The position numbers and the translations under genes are program-made. A DNA stretch of 64,000 nt from JAJYKC01 sp035545735 (GTDB taxonomy: Bacteria; Acidobacteriota; Terriglobia; Bryobacterales; Bryobacteraceae): contig DASZXS010000063.1 in assembly GCA_035545735.1 (NCBI GenBank), positions 76,985-140,984 on the forward strand, given 5' to 3'. The notes beneath the pieces were generated by a model. That model did no database searches. It saw nothing but the letters and a program-made list of their open reading frames with translations, and was not told where the DNA came from. Below are positions 44,515 through 52,723 of this stretch, piece by piece. Numbering within the stretch: the stretch's first letter is position 1; each line of letters starts with the position of its first letter.

Positions 44515-45624
44515 ATGTTCCGTCTTCTTGGCATAACGCTGCTGGCCAGTCTCGCCGCTGGCATCAACCCGGCCATGGCGGCGCGCCCCACGCCGCCCAC
44601 GCGCGATCCTCATTCACCTGGTTACGTCAAGGCGAAGGAGTTGCCGGACGGAGTCAATGCCCCGGCGAAGTCCGACGGAAACTTCATCCTCGGCCCGACG
44701 CACAATCCGGCGCCGGAGATGACAGTGCGGGAAAGCGTACCGCATGGAACCGTCTCGACGTTCGTCATGAATTCGGCCGACAGCAAGATCTATCCCGGCA
44801 TCACGCGCGAGCCCAACACCTTCGGCACACCCGATCCCAACGACCCGGCGAAGCTGATCGTCACCACCAGCCACGCCGCGCCCTATACCCGGCGGGTCAC
44901 CGTATATGTTCCGAAGCAATACATTCCCGGTACCCCCGCGCCTTTCATCGTTGGAGCGGACGGGCCGGACCAGGCCCTGTTCACCGCGCTCGACAACCTG
45001 ATCGCGGAACGCCGCGTACCCACAATGATCGCGATTTCCATCAGCAATGGAGGCGGCGACGCGCAGGGAAGCCAGCGCGGTCTTGAATACGACACCATGT
45101 CCGGCCGCTATGCGGAATTTGTCGAAACCGAGGTGCTGCCGCTCGTGGAGAAACAATTCAACGTAACGCTCACCAAGGATCCTGATGGCCGGGCGACCAT
45201 GGGCGGCAGTTCCGGAGGTTCGTGCGCGCTGATCATGGCGTGGTATCACCCGGAGTGGTACCACCGCGTATTGACCTATTCCGGCACCTACGTGAACCAG
45301 CAGTGGCCGTCGAATCCAGACACTCCTCACGGCGCGTGGGAGTTTCACGAGCGCCTCATCCCCGGTTCGCCGGCAAAGCCGATTCGTATCTGGATGGAAG
45401 TCGGGGATAGGGACCTCTATAATCCGAACAGCATGCGCGACAATATGCACGACTGGGTAGTCGCCAACGAGAATATGGCCAAGGTACTCGCGGCCAAGGG
45501 CTATCACTACCAATTCGTATTCGCGCGGAATGCCGGGCACACGGACCGCGCGGTGAAGCAGCAGACTCTGCCTGAAGCGCTCGAATATGTATGGCAGGGC
45601 TACCGGGCGGTGAAGCGCCGGTAA
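44515..45624 (+). CDS. Exported esterase (enterochelin-esterase-like alpha/beta hydrolase)
   Basis: A 369-residue protein with a signal peptide (LGITLLASLAAGINPAMA). The hydrolase core shows RRVTVYVPKQY, PFIVGADGPDQALF, and the nucleophile elbow ATMGGSSGGSCALIM; a likely acid lies in WMEVGDRDLYN and the catalytic His in ARNAGHTDRAV. This resembles the esterase D/Fes-type fold found in ferulate and acetylxylan esterases as well as siderophore esterases. A plant-polysaccharide ester is a reasonable guess but not shown. The ATG has a strong AAGGAAG site. It converges with the sugar dehydrogenase, 4 bp away. Confidence 0.88.
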   Translation: MFRLLGITLLASLAAGINPAMAARPTPPTRDPHSPGYVKAKELPDGVNAPAKSDGNFILGPTHNPAPEMTVRESVPHGTVSTFVMNSADSKIYPGITREPNTFGTPDPNDPAKLIVTTSHAAPYTRRVTVYVPKQYIPGTPAPFIVGADGPDQALFTALDNLIAERRVPTMIAISISNGGGDAQGSQRGLEYDTMSGRYAEFVETEVLPLVEKQFNVTLTKDPDGRATMGGSSGGSCALIMAWYHPEWYHRVLTYSGTYVNQQWPSNPDTPHGAWEFHERLIPGSPAKPIRIWMEVGDRDLYNPNSMRDNMHDWVVANENMAKVLAAKGYHYQFVFARNAGHTDRAVKQQTLPEALEYVWQGYRAVKRR

Positions 45625-45628
45625 AAGC

Positions 45629-47064
45629 TCACCGCTTTACAGGGACCAGGCGCTCGATGCGATCGGGCTGGTTGAGAACGAGGTACAAATACCCGTCCGG
45701 TCCGTTTACGACGTCGCGCACGCGCCCGATTCCTTTGAAAAGGATCTCCTGGTGAGTCACCTTATCTCCGCTGATGACAAGGCGGCGCAATTCCTGCGCC
45801 GCCAGTGAACCCACGAAGAGATTGTTTTTCCACTTCGGGAAGCGGCTGCCGGTGTAAAACGTGATGGCGCTGACGGCGATGGAGGGAACCCAATAGGTCA
45901 CCGGCTGGTCCATGCCTTCCTGCGCCGTGTGATCCGTGATGGGCGTGCCGCTGTAATTGATCCCGTAAGTGATGACGGGCCAGCCGTAGTTATGGCCGGC
46001 GTGGAGGATATTCAACTCGTCGCCGCCGCGCGGCCCATGCTCGGCTTCCCATAGTTCGCCTGTCAGAGGACTAAAAGCCAGGCCCTGCGAATTGCGCTGG
46101 CCATAGGTCCATACCGTCGGCAACGCGCCGGCGCGGTGGACAAACGGGTTGTCCTTGGGCGGACGGCCATCGTCCAAAACCCGATGATTTTTCCGTTGGG
46201 ATGCGAAAGATCCTGTTCATCTCCCGGATGTCCCCGATCCCCCACGGAAAAGAAGAGATGTCCATCGCGATCGAACAACAGCCGCGACCCGAAGCGGGGT
46301 CCGCCTTCTCGATACAGCGAATAGTCCGCCTTAAAGATTTGTTGATGGTCTACAAACTCGCCGTTGCGCAGGCGGCCGCGAATCACCGCGGCCATGCCCA
46401 GCCCCTCCGGGCTTTTATCGCCGTAGGAGAGGTAGATCCAGTCGTTCCCCGGCAGTGAGTAATCGGGATGGAGCGCCACGTCCAGGAGTCCGCCTTCGCC
46501 GCCATACACCGCGGGCATCCCGCCAACCGCTTCCGGCAATAGCCGGCCGCCTTCGATGATGCGCAGACGGCCAGGCCGCTCCGTGACGAGCATGCGTCCG
46601 TCCGGCAGAAACGCAAGTGCCCAGGGTTCCTGCAGTCCGGCTTCCACCACCGGTTCAAGCTGGAACGATTCGGCCTCGCTGGCCACGATTTCCCCGGCCT
46701 TTGGCGCGTTATATTTGGTACGCTCGCGCTGAAACGCGGCGCCCTTTTCGTGAATGTAGACGACAAGCGCGCGGATCTCCGCATCGTTCAATGCACCGCG
46801 CATCGCCGGCATGCCTTTATCCGGATGGCCATCGCGAATACTGCGGGCGATGGACGCGTCGTCGGAACCGTAATGCCAGACTCCCGCCGCGAGAGCGGGC
46901 CCGGACCCGCCTGACATGTCCGCTCCATGGCAACCGGCGCAATCGGCGGCGTAGAGCTTGGTTACATCCCTGCCCCGGTCCGGAGGATCGTGTTGGGCCA
47001 AACACGAGCCCGGAATTACGACGCTCAAAGCGCAGGATACGATCCAGACGTTCGATGGTTTCAC
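45629..47064 (-). pseudogene. Cytochrome c-PQQ-type sugar dehydrogenase fusion, frameshifted
   Basis: Two overlapping frames together encode one protein. The first part has a signal peptide, a class I cytochrome c with heme site CAGCH (residues 42-46), and the start of a glucose/sorbosone dehydrogenase (Yli/ASD-like) propeller (QEPWALAFLPDGRMLVTERPGRL). It runs out of frame after HPNGKII. The second part continues in another frame as VLDDGRPPKDNPFVHRAG, WTYGQRNSQGLAF and GPRGGDELNI to the normal C-terminus LNQPDRIERLVPV. One base is missing in the GGG-TTTT-GG stretch at about 46174-46183. The rest looks under constraint, so either a recent mutation or a sequence error is likely. Intact, it would oxidise periplasmic aldoses and pass electrons to its own heme. 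Confidence 0.85.
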
Positions 47065-47089
47065 TAAAACCCAAGATATCGAAACCGTT

Positions 47090-47112
47090 CCGCGCCTGGG
47101 GAGGCCGCGCGG
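47090..47112 (-). terminator. GC-rich hairpin directly after the NO reductase gene
   Basis: On the transcribed strand CCGCGC pairs with GCGCGG over an 11-nt loop, beginning 1 nt after the stop codon of norB. A short T-containing stretch (GGTTTCG) follows but not a real U-tract. It could act as a weak terminator before the sugar dehydrogenase gene. Confidence 0.3.
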
Positions 47113-47113
47113 G

Positions 47114-49393
47114 TTAACGGACGCCCACCGCTATCTCCTCGCCCTGGCCTTCGCGCACCTGACCCTTCCCGCTGTAGGAATGCCCGGTGAGAAGTCCCGC
47201 CACGAAGCAGCCCAGCGCAATAGCGCCCAGGGCGAAAACCGTATCGCCGATCATGCGCATCCAGCGGAGCGTGCTCATCACGCCGGTCTGCATGAATTCC
47301 GAGGACCGTGCATACCAGGTGCCGTGTTCCACGGAGGCCCACGCCTGCATCAGACCCATCGGAAGCAGACTGAACAGCACCATCATCATGAGGCCGGCAT
47401 TGATGCTCCAGAAAGCGAATCGCAGGAGCCCCTGTTTCCAGGCGTTGCCGGGCTTCAAAGCGCGCAGGCAGAACAACATTAGACCCAACCCCAGCATGCC
47501 GTACACACCGAACAATGCCGTATGCCCGTGAACCGCCGTGGTATTGAGCCCTTGCAGATAGTACAGGGCGATGGGCGGATTAATGAGAAATCCAAACAAT
47601 CCCGCTCCAACGAAATTCCAGAACGCTACAGCCACAAAGAAGTAGATGGGCCATTTGTAGGCGCCCACCCAGCGGATCTGTTGGCGGGTTTGCGAGAGCC
47701 GGATGTTTTCCCAGGCCTCGAAACCGATAAGGACCAGAGGCACTACCTCCATTGCGCTAAAAGTGGCGCCCAGGGCGACGATGGCCGCATTCGCGCCGCT
47801 GAAATAGAGGTGATGGAAAGTACCGAGGATACCTCCGGACAGAAAGATCACCGTGGAGAACAGGACCGCGTGTGTCGCGGTTGGGATGGAGAGCAGCTTC
47901 AGACGCGTGAACAGGAAGGCAATGACAACCGTGGCGAAGACTTCAAAGAATCCTTCTACCCAGAGATGGACCACCCACCAGCGCCAGTACTCGGCGGTAA
48001 CCAGATTGCTGCGCTCACCGTACATCAGTCCCGCGGCGTAGAAGACCGGGATCGCGATACTGGCGATGAGAAAAAGCACCAGCAAGGAGCGGCTTTCTCC
48101 TGCTTTGGCCAGGGCGGGCCGCAGCGCGCGCCACATCAGCCAGAGCCAGAATGAGAGGCCCACAAACAGCAGGACTTGCCAGACGCGGCCGAGATCGATA
48201 TATTCATAGCCTTGCGAGCCGAACCAGAACCAGAGATTGCCGAGTTTCTGCTGTATTCCCAGCCACTCCCCGGCCATCGATCCACCCACAACGACCACCA
48301 ACGCGCCAAATAAGAGGTTCACTCCCAGACGCTGCCCGCGGGGTTCATACAAGCTGACGGCCGGAGCAACGTACAGTCCGGTGGCAAGCCAGGAAGTCGC
48401 GATCCAGAAAATGCCCAACTGGAGGTGCCAGGTCCGTGTGACGGAGTACGGAAGCCACCGGTCGAGCGGAATCCCGTAAAAGGCGGACCCCTCCACACCG
48501 TAGTGCGCGGTGATGGCGCCAAGAGCCACCTGGATCAGCCACATCACTGCCACGACATAAAAATATTTCATCGTGGCGCGCTGGGAGGGTGTTGCCTCGA
48601 AGCCGAGGAGTGGATCGGAATCAGGTGGCCGTTCGTGGGCCGGTGTGCGCTCCTGCGAGCCGAAATACCAGACCATGCCGCCGACAGCCGCCAGAAGAAA
48701 CACAAAGCTGATCACGCTCCATACCAGCGACGCCGCTGTTGGCGCATTCCCCACCAGTGGCTCGGAAGGCCAATTTTGCGTGTAGGTCACCTCTTCGCCA
48801 GGCCGATTTGTGCTGGCGGCCCACGACGTCCACCAGAAGAACGCCGCCATTTGCCGTTGTTTTTGAACATCGGTGAGGGCGCCGCGCGGAATGGCATACT
48901 CGGAACGGCCGTTGCCAAACACATCGGCATAGTGGGCGGCGAGTGAATCGAACGCCGCCGCGCGCACCGGGTCGAGCGTGATGGAATTCGTCCGCGGGTT
49001 ATAGGTATTGGTCCTCATCAAAGCTCGCAGGCGGGCCTGGAGCGCGGCCTGCTTCTCAGCGCCCAGCGAGTTGAAACTCGATGCACCATCCCGCCGCGCC
49101 CATGCGTCCAGAATGAAAGTCGCTTCGCGGTGCAGCCAGTCGGCGGACCAGTCCGGAGCCACGTACGCGCCGTGCCCCCAGATGGAACCGATTTCCTGTC
49201 CGCCGATGGATTGCCAGACATTTTGCCCGTCCTGAATGGTGCTTCCGGTAAACAGGAGCCTTCCGTCCGTGGTGACCACCTGGCCCGGTATAGGAGGCGC
49301 CTGCTGAATCATTTGTCTTCCCATGCCGCCGAGGACCAGAAATGAGCCGACCGTAACGACGGCAAGCGCAATCCACAATTTGCGATATTGCAT
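47114..49393 (-). CDS. norB: Quinol-dependent nitric oxide reductase (qNOR)
   Basis: A 759-residue integral membrane enzyme reducing NO to N2O with electrons from quinol, in detoxification or denitrification. The N-terminal extension (QNVWQSIGGQEIGSIWGHGAY) replaces the NorC-type cytochrome domain and has no CxxCH. The heme-copper-oxidase-like core keeps its His ligands: RTWHLQLGIFW, HLWVEGFFEVFATV, GTFHHLYFSG and TTAVHGHTALFGVYG. About 14 TM helices are visible. No norC or accessory genes adjoin it, as expected for the single-subunit form. A Crp/Fnr-like dyad lies about 110 bp upstream of the ATG. Confidence 0.96.
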   Translation of the reverse strand: MQYRKLWIALAVVTVGSFLVLGGMGRQMIQQAPPIPGQVVTTDGRLLFTGSTIQDGQNVWQSIGGQEIGSIWGHGAYVAPDWSADWLHREATFILDAWARRDGASSFNSLGAEKQAALQARLRALMRTNTYNPRTNSITLDPVRAAAFDSLAAHYADVFGNGRSEYAIPRGALTDVQKQRQMAAFFWWTSWAASTNRPGEEVTYTQNWPSEPLVGNAPTAASLVWSVISFVFLLAAVGGMVWYFGSQERTPAHERPPDSDPLLGFEATPSQRATMKYFYVVAVMWLIQVALGAITAHYGVEGSAFYGIPLDRWLPYSVTRTWHLQLGIFWIATSWLATGLYVAPAVSLYEPRGQRLGVNLLFGALVVVVGGSMAGEWLGIQQKLGNLWFWFGSQGYEYIDLGRVWQVLLFVGLSFWLWLMWRALRPALAKAGESRSLLVLFLIASIAIPVFYAAGLMYGERSNLVTAEYWRWWVVHLWVEGFFEVFATVVIAFLFTRLKLLSIPTATHAVLFSTVIFLSGGILGTFHHLYFSGANAAIVALGATFSAMEVVPLVLIGFEAWENIRLSQTRQQIRWVGAYKWPIYFFVAVAFWNFVGAGLFGFLINPPIALYYLQGLNTTAVHGHTALFGVYGMLGLGLMLFCLRALKPGNAWKQGLLRFAFWSINAGLMMMVLFSLLPMGLMQAWASVEHGTWYARSSEFMQTGVMSTLRWMRMIGDTVFALGAIALGCFVAGLLTGHSYSGKGQVREGQGEEIAVGVR

Positions 49394-49496
49394 AGATATC
49401 CTTTCTTTATTTCCGCGCCGTGTCCCTTTTGTTCGCGCGGAACCCCTAGACTTTCAACTCTTTTCTGATTCTCGAATGCCGCATAATTGTCCCTCA

Positions 49497-49510
49497 GTGA
49501 CCGGAGTCAC
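49497..49510 (-). promoter_or_regulatory. Crp/Fnr-type dyad upstream of norB
   Basis: GTGAC-CGGA-GTCAC is a perfect 5-bp inverted repeat with 4-nt spacer, the geometry of FNR/NnrR/DNR sites (TTGAC-N4-GTCAA). A weak -10-like GAGAAT falls about 30 bp from the dyad centre toward norB, compatible with activation from -41.5. The same dyad shape occurs upstream of the neighbouring methyltransferase. Confidence 0.55.
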
Positions 49511-49546
49511 AGCGAACAAAGAAATGCAGATTTCTTTTGCGGATTT

Positions 49547-50383
49547 CTATCTTTTTTCCGCCGGATCCGGTTTCGTGCAAACAAACGCGACCGCCCCGAG
49601 ATTCGCGGCGTACTTGTGGAATATTCTTCGCATGGAAAGCACTCGCCGCCGCGCCGCGGGTCTGCGTAGAAGATTGAACGCGATTTTCAGGACGCCGGCC
49701 GGCCCTTCGTCGCGGATCAATCTTCCCGGCTCCAGCAGGCGCATGGGCGCGAGCGATTCCCATTCGATCCGGAACCCGGCCTGCCCTAGAAGATCCCGCC
49801 ATTCCGCGAGCGTCGCTGGCCGTACGCCAACATGAATATTCATTGACATTTCGCGCTCGATTTCCTGACGCGCGCTTGTGCCGATGTCCGCCGGCAGCAG
49901 CGACAATTCGTGGATTCCGTAGCGGCCGCCGGGTTTGAGGACCCGAAACGCCTCGGCCACAATGCGCCCCTTCTGTTCGGGCGTCTGCATCGAGAGCATC
50001 GCTTCCCCGTAGACAAGACTCGCGGATTGCGAATCGAGTTTCGTCGACTCGGCCGAAGCTGAAATGAAGCGCACTTCGCGGCTGCCCATCGTTTCCTGGA
50101 GATGGACGGCCACCGCCTGATCGCGTTCGATGCCGATGTAGCTGCGAGGGCCTTTGGAGATGGTCATGCGCGCGGTGACGCCCAAACCGGGAGCGAACTC
50201 CACTACGTCGTCCGTAGGGACAGGGCGAAGACGGTCAATCAACCTGCGGGTGAGTTCCAACCCTCCTGGCCGTAGCACACGCTTCCCCAGACTCGCCAGC
50301 AGCCAGTGGCCCGGCTGCCTGGACGTCTCCAGGCGCGACGAGGGCGCCGGAACGTGGGCGTGCGGAATGGTTTGAGTGTTCAT
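49547..50383 (-). CDS. Class I SAM-dependent methyltransferase next to norB
   Basis: A 278-residue methyltransferase. Motif I is VVEFAPGLGVTARM, followed by GIERDQAV, the acidic region SASLVYGEAMLSM and the post-motif FRVLKPGGRYGIHEL. About 55 residues precede the Rossmann domain (LLASLGKRVLRPGGLELTRRLI). The C-terminal region is basic (LLRRPAARRRVLSMRRIF). The substrate is unknown. It lies upstream of norB on the same strand with a 153-bp gap, and both genes have a Crp/Fnr-like dyad, so a role in the NO response is an inference from shared control. No Shine-Dalgarno stands out. Confidence 0.85.
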   Translation of the reverse strand: MNTQTIPHAHVPAPSSRLETSRQPGHWLLASLGKRVLRPGGLELTRRLIDRLRPVPTDDVVEFAPGLGVTARMTISKGPRSYIGIERDQAVAVHLQETMGSREVRFISASAESTKLDSQSASLVYGEAMLSMQTPEQKGRIVAEAFRVLKPGGRYGIHELSLLPADIGTSARQEIEREMSMNIHVGVRPATLAEWRDLLGQAGFRIEWESLAPMRLLEPGRLIRDEGPAGVLKIAFNLLRRPAARRRVLSMRRIFHKYAANLGAVAFVCTKPDPAEKR

Positions 50384-50391
50384 AGCCCATC

Positions 50392-50408
50392 TTGCAACTC
50401 TGTTGCAA
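50392..50408 (-). repeat. Tandem TTGCAA pair, 11-bp spacing
   Basis: TTGCAA occurs at 50392-50397 and 50403-50408. Each copy is itself a palindrome, and the 11-bp period puts both on the same DNA face. They lie 9-25 bp upstream of the methyltransferase ATG, between it and the Crp/Fnr-like dyad, so a second regulator could act here. Confidence 0.35.
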
Positions 50409-50416
50409 TTTTCGAT

Positions 50417-50430
50417 GTGACTAAAATCAC
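50417..50430 (-). promoter_or_regulatory. Crp/Fnr-type dyad upstream of the methyltransferase
   Basis: GTGAC-TAAA-ATCAC (plus-strand reading) has 5-bp arms, one of which deviates by a single base from perfect symmetry. Its centre lies about 40 bp before the ATG at 50383, so activation from -41.5 would give an almost leaderless transcript. Same arm sequence as the norB site. Confidence 0.5.
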
Positions 50431-50497
50431 GCCATTCACCAAATTTTCACCAAGTACCTGAGCTGCTGCCTTTCCGGAGATGCGATGATTTTTGGAG

Positions 50498-51856
50498 ATG
50501 ATCCGGAAACTGCTTTTCTCCCTCATTGCCGCCTCCTGCATGGCCGCGGCCCAGCCCACGGTGCTGATGATCTCCGTGGATGGCCTTCGCCCCGATTACA
50601 TCACTCGGGCGGAGCAACACGGCGTTTCGGCGCCGCATCTCCGGGAATTTATGGCGAAGGGAACGTATGCCGAGGGCGTTTTGGGCGTGCTGCCCACGGT
50701 GACCTATCCCAGCCACACGACTTTGGTCAGCGGCGTATGGCCGGACGAACACGGCATCATCAACAACACCACATTCGACCCCAGGATGGAGAACATGGGC
50801 GGGTGGTATTGGTATGCGCAGGACATCAAGGTTCGCACGCTGTGGGATGCCGCCGCCGATGCCGGCCTGGTTACGGCCAGTGTGGGTTGGCCCGTGACGG
50901 TCAGCGAGAAGAATATCCGCTACAACATTCCCGAGTACTGGCGCGCCGGCAATGACGAAGACCGTAAACTGCTGCGCGCCATATCGACGCCGGACCTCAT
51001 CGAAGACATGGAAGCGAACTTCGGCCCTTACCCGAACGGCAGGCTGACCGACCCGGAATCGGACCGGGTCCGGGTGAAAGTGGCGCTCCGCCTGTTGAGC
51101 AAATATCACGCCCGTTTCTTAACCCTGCATCTGAGCGCGCTCGATCATACCCAGCATCTCACCGGCCCGTTCAGCAAAGAAGCGTGCGCGGTGCTGGAAC
51201 AGATTGACGCGATGATTGGTCAGTTGGTGAAAGGGGTACGCGCGGAGGACCCCCATGCTGTTGTGCTGGTTGTCTCCGATCATGGATTTGTGCGGACGGA
51301 TCACTATGTGAACCTGTTTGTCCCTTTTGTCACACATGGTTTGATTTCCATCCGGCGCTCCGCCTCCCCACTGAGCCAAAAGCCCGACATTCTCGCATGG
51401 GAGGCGGCCCCGTGGGGAGCGGGTGGCTCGGCTGCCATTCAACTCGCGCACCCGAACGATCGGAAGATCTACGAGCAGACACGCACGATGCTCAAGGCGC
51501 TTGCCGCCGACCCGGCGAACGGGATCGCGCGAGTCCTCGAAAAAGAAGAGTTTGAAAAGATGGGCGGATTTAAGGGCGCTTCCTTCGCGGTGGACTTATC
51601 ACCGGGGTATCAGATGGGTTCGGCTTTCGAAGGCCCGCTGGTGACGCCGGCACGCCCCTCGGGCATGCACGGCTATTTCCCGGACAGGCCGGAGCTGCGC
51701 GCATCGTTCTTTGCCATGGGTGAAGGAATCGCCGCGCACCGCAGCCTGGGGATCGTAGACATGCGCCAGATCGCTCCCACCGTCGCCGGCATCCTGGGTG
51801 TTTCTCTTCCCGAAGCGAAAATGAGCCCGCTCGCGATCGGATCCACGAAGCGGTAG
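50498..51856 (+). CDS. Exported alkaline-phosphatase-superfamily phosphodiesterase (NPP-like)
   Basis: A 452-residue protein with a signal peptide (IRKLLFSLIAASCMAAAQ). It has the nucleotide pyrophosphatase/phosphodiesterase pattern: VLMISVDGLRPDYI (first metal Asp), the nucleophile threonine in TVTYPSHTTLVSG, HLSALDHTQHLTGP, VVLVVSDHGFV and GMHGYFP near the C-terminus. It would cleave phosphate mono- or diesters in the periplasm or outside. The ATG at 50498 opens the signal; a TTG two codons earlier is possible. It is divergent from the methyltransferase and ends 9 bp before the convergent dienelactone hydrolase. Confidence 0.92.
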   Translation: MIRKLLFSLIAASCMAAAQPTVLMISVDGLRPDYITRAEQHGVSAPHLREFMAKGTYAEGVLGVLPTVTYPSHTTLVSGVWPDEHGIINNTTFDPRMENMGGWYWYAQDIKVRTLWDAAADAGLVTASVGWPVTVSEKNIRYNIPEYWRAGNDEDRKLLRAISTPDLIEDMEANFGPYPNGRLTDPESDRVRVKVALRLLSKYHARFLTLHLSALDHTQHLTGPFSKEACAVLEQIDAMIGQLVKGVRAEDPHAVVLVVSDHGFVRTDHYVNLFVPFVTHGLISIRRSASPLSQKPDILAWEAAPWGAGGSAAIQLAHPNDRKIYEQTRTMLKALAADPANGIARVLEKEEFEKMGGFKGASFAVDLSPGYQMGSAFEGPLVTPARPSGMHGYFPDRPELRASFFAMGEGIAAHRSLGIVDMRQIAPTVAGILGVSLPEAKMSPLAIGSTKR

Positions 51857-51865
51857 GCCGGGCGG

Positions 51866-52648
51866 CTATTTCGCGAGCAGTGTTTTCCAGCGCGCCCACG
51901 CTTCCGTGCGCGCCTTCTTATTCGCGTCATTCGCATCCGGCGCTTCGCCGGCCCGCATGAAGCCGTGGCCCGCGCCTTCGTAGGTGACGGGCTCGTAGGT
52001 TTTTCCAGCCGCTTTCATGTCCTCTTGCGCGCCGGGCACCGTCGCGCCAATCCGCGCATCGTTGCCGGCGTAAAATCCGTACACCGGGGCGTGAATGCGC
52101 GACATCGCCGCCTTGTCCGGTGGCGGCCCGTAGAAGACGAAGGCGGCTGAGAGGTCCGCGCGGTTGGTGGCGAAGCGGAAGGTTTGCCCGCCTCCCCAGC
52201 AGAATCCGGCGACAAACAGTTTACCGCTGGCCGCGGGAAGCTTCAGCGCATAGTCGGCAACGGCATTCAGATCGGCCGTAATCTGATCGCGATCCAGGTG
52301 ACTTACCGCCTCGGTGGCGGCGCCTTGCGCGAAATCTTTGGTGCGCCCGCCGTTTGGCGCCATGCCAGAGAGAAGGTCCGGCGCGACGGCGATGTAGCCT
52401 GCGGCGGCCACTTCATCGGCGGCTTCCTGCGCCCAATCCGTAAGGCCGAAGATTTCGTGGATCACGAGAACCACCGGGGTTTTCCCCGGCGACTCCGGAT
52501 ACGCGACGAATGTCTCCACCGACCGGTCTCCGTGTTTGATCGTCACCCACTCATGGTGACGGGGAGATTGTTCAAGACGCTGCCGGGCCCAATCCTGAGC
52601 GGAGAGAGCGCTGGCAGCGAAGGCAAACAGCAGAACGATTTTCGCCAT
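51866..52648 (-). CDS. Exported dienelactone-hydrolase-family protein
   Basis: A 260-residue alpha/beta hydrolase with a signal peptide (KIVLLFAFAASALSAQ). The DLH triad is visible: Cys nucleophile in AGFCWGGGQTF, Asp in FYAGNDARIG and His in GAGHGFMR; VVLVIHEIFGLTDWAQ is the conserved oxyanion-region motif. Typical members hydrolyse dienelactone in aromatic catabolism, but exported relatives act on other esters, and no catechol-pathway genes are nearby. Length matches the family plus a leader. Confidence 0.93.
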   Translation of the reverse strand: MAKIVLLFAFAASALSAQDWARQRLEQSPRHHEWVTIKHGDRSVETFVAYPESPGKTPVVLVIHEIFGLTDWAQEAADEVAAAGYIAVAPDLLSGMAPNGGRTKDFAQGAATEAVSHLDRDQITADLNAVADYALKLPAASGKLFVAGFCWGGGQTFRFATNRADLSAAFVFYGPPPDKAAMSRIHAPVYGFYAGNDARIGATVPGAQEDMKAAGKTYEPVTYEGAGHGFMRAGEAPDANDANKKARTEAWARWKTLLAK

Positions 52649-52723
52649 GACACCGTTTTAGCACTGTCGCCGCGCGGGCGTGCTGGATGCGAGCAGGGGC
52701 CTCCTTGGGTTAAGATCCCGACA

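Noticed and set aside
52184..52723. 540-nt in-frame upstream extension of the CehA-like gene
   Set aside because: It lies opposite the dienelactone hydrolase gene and shows no domain; the GTG at 52724 directly starts a signal-peptide-like sequence.
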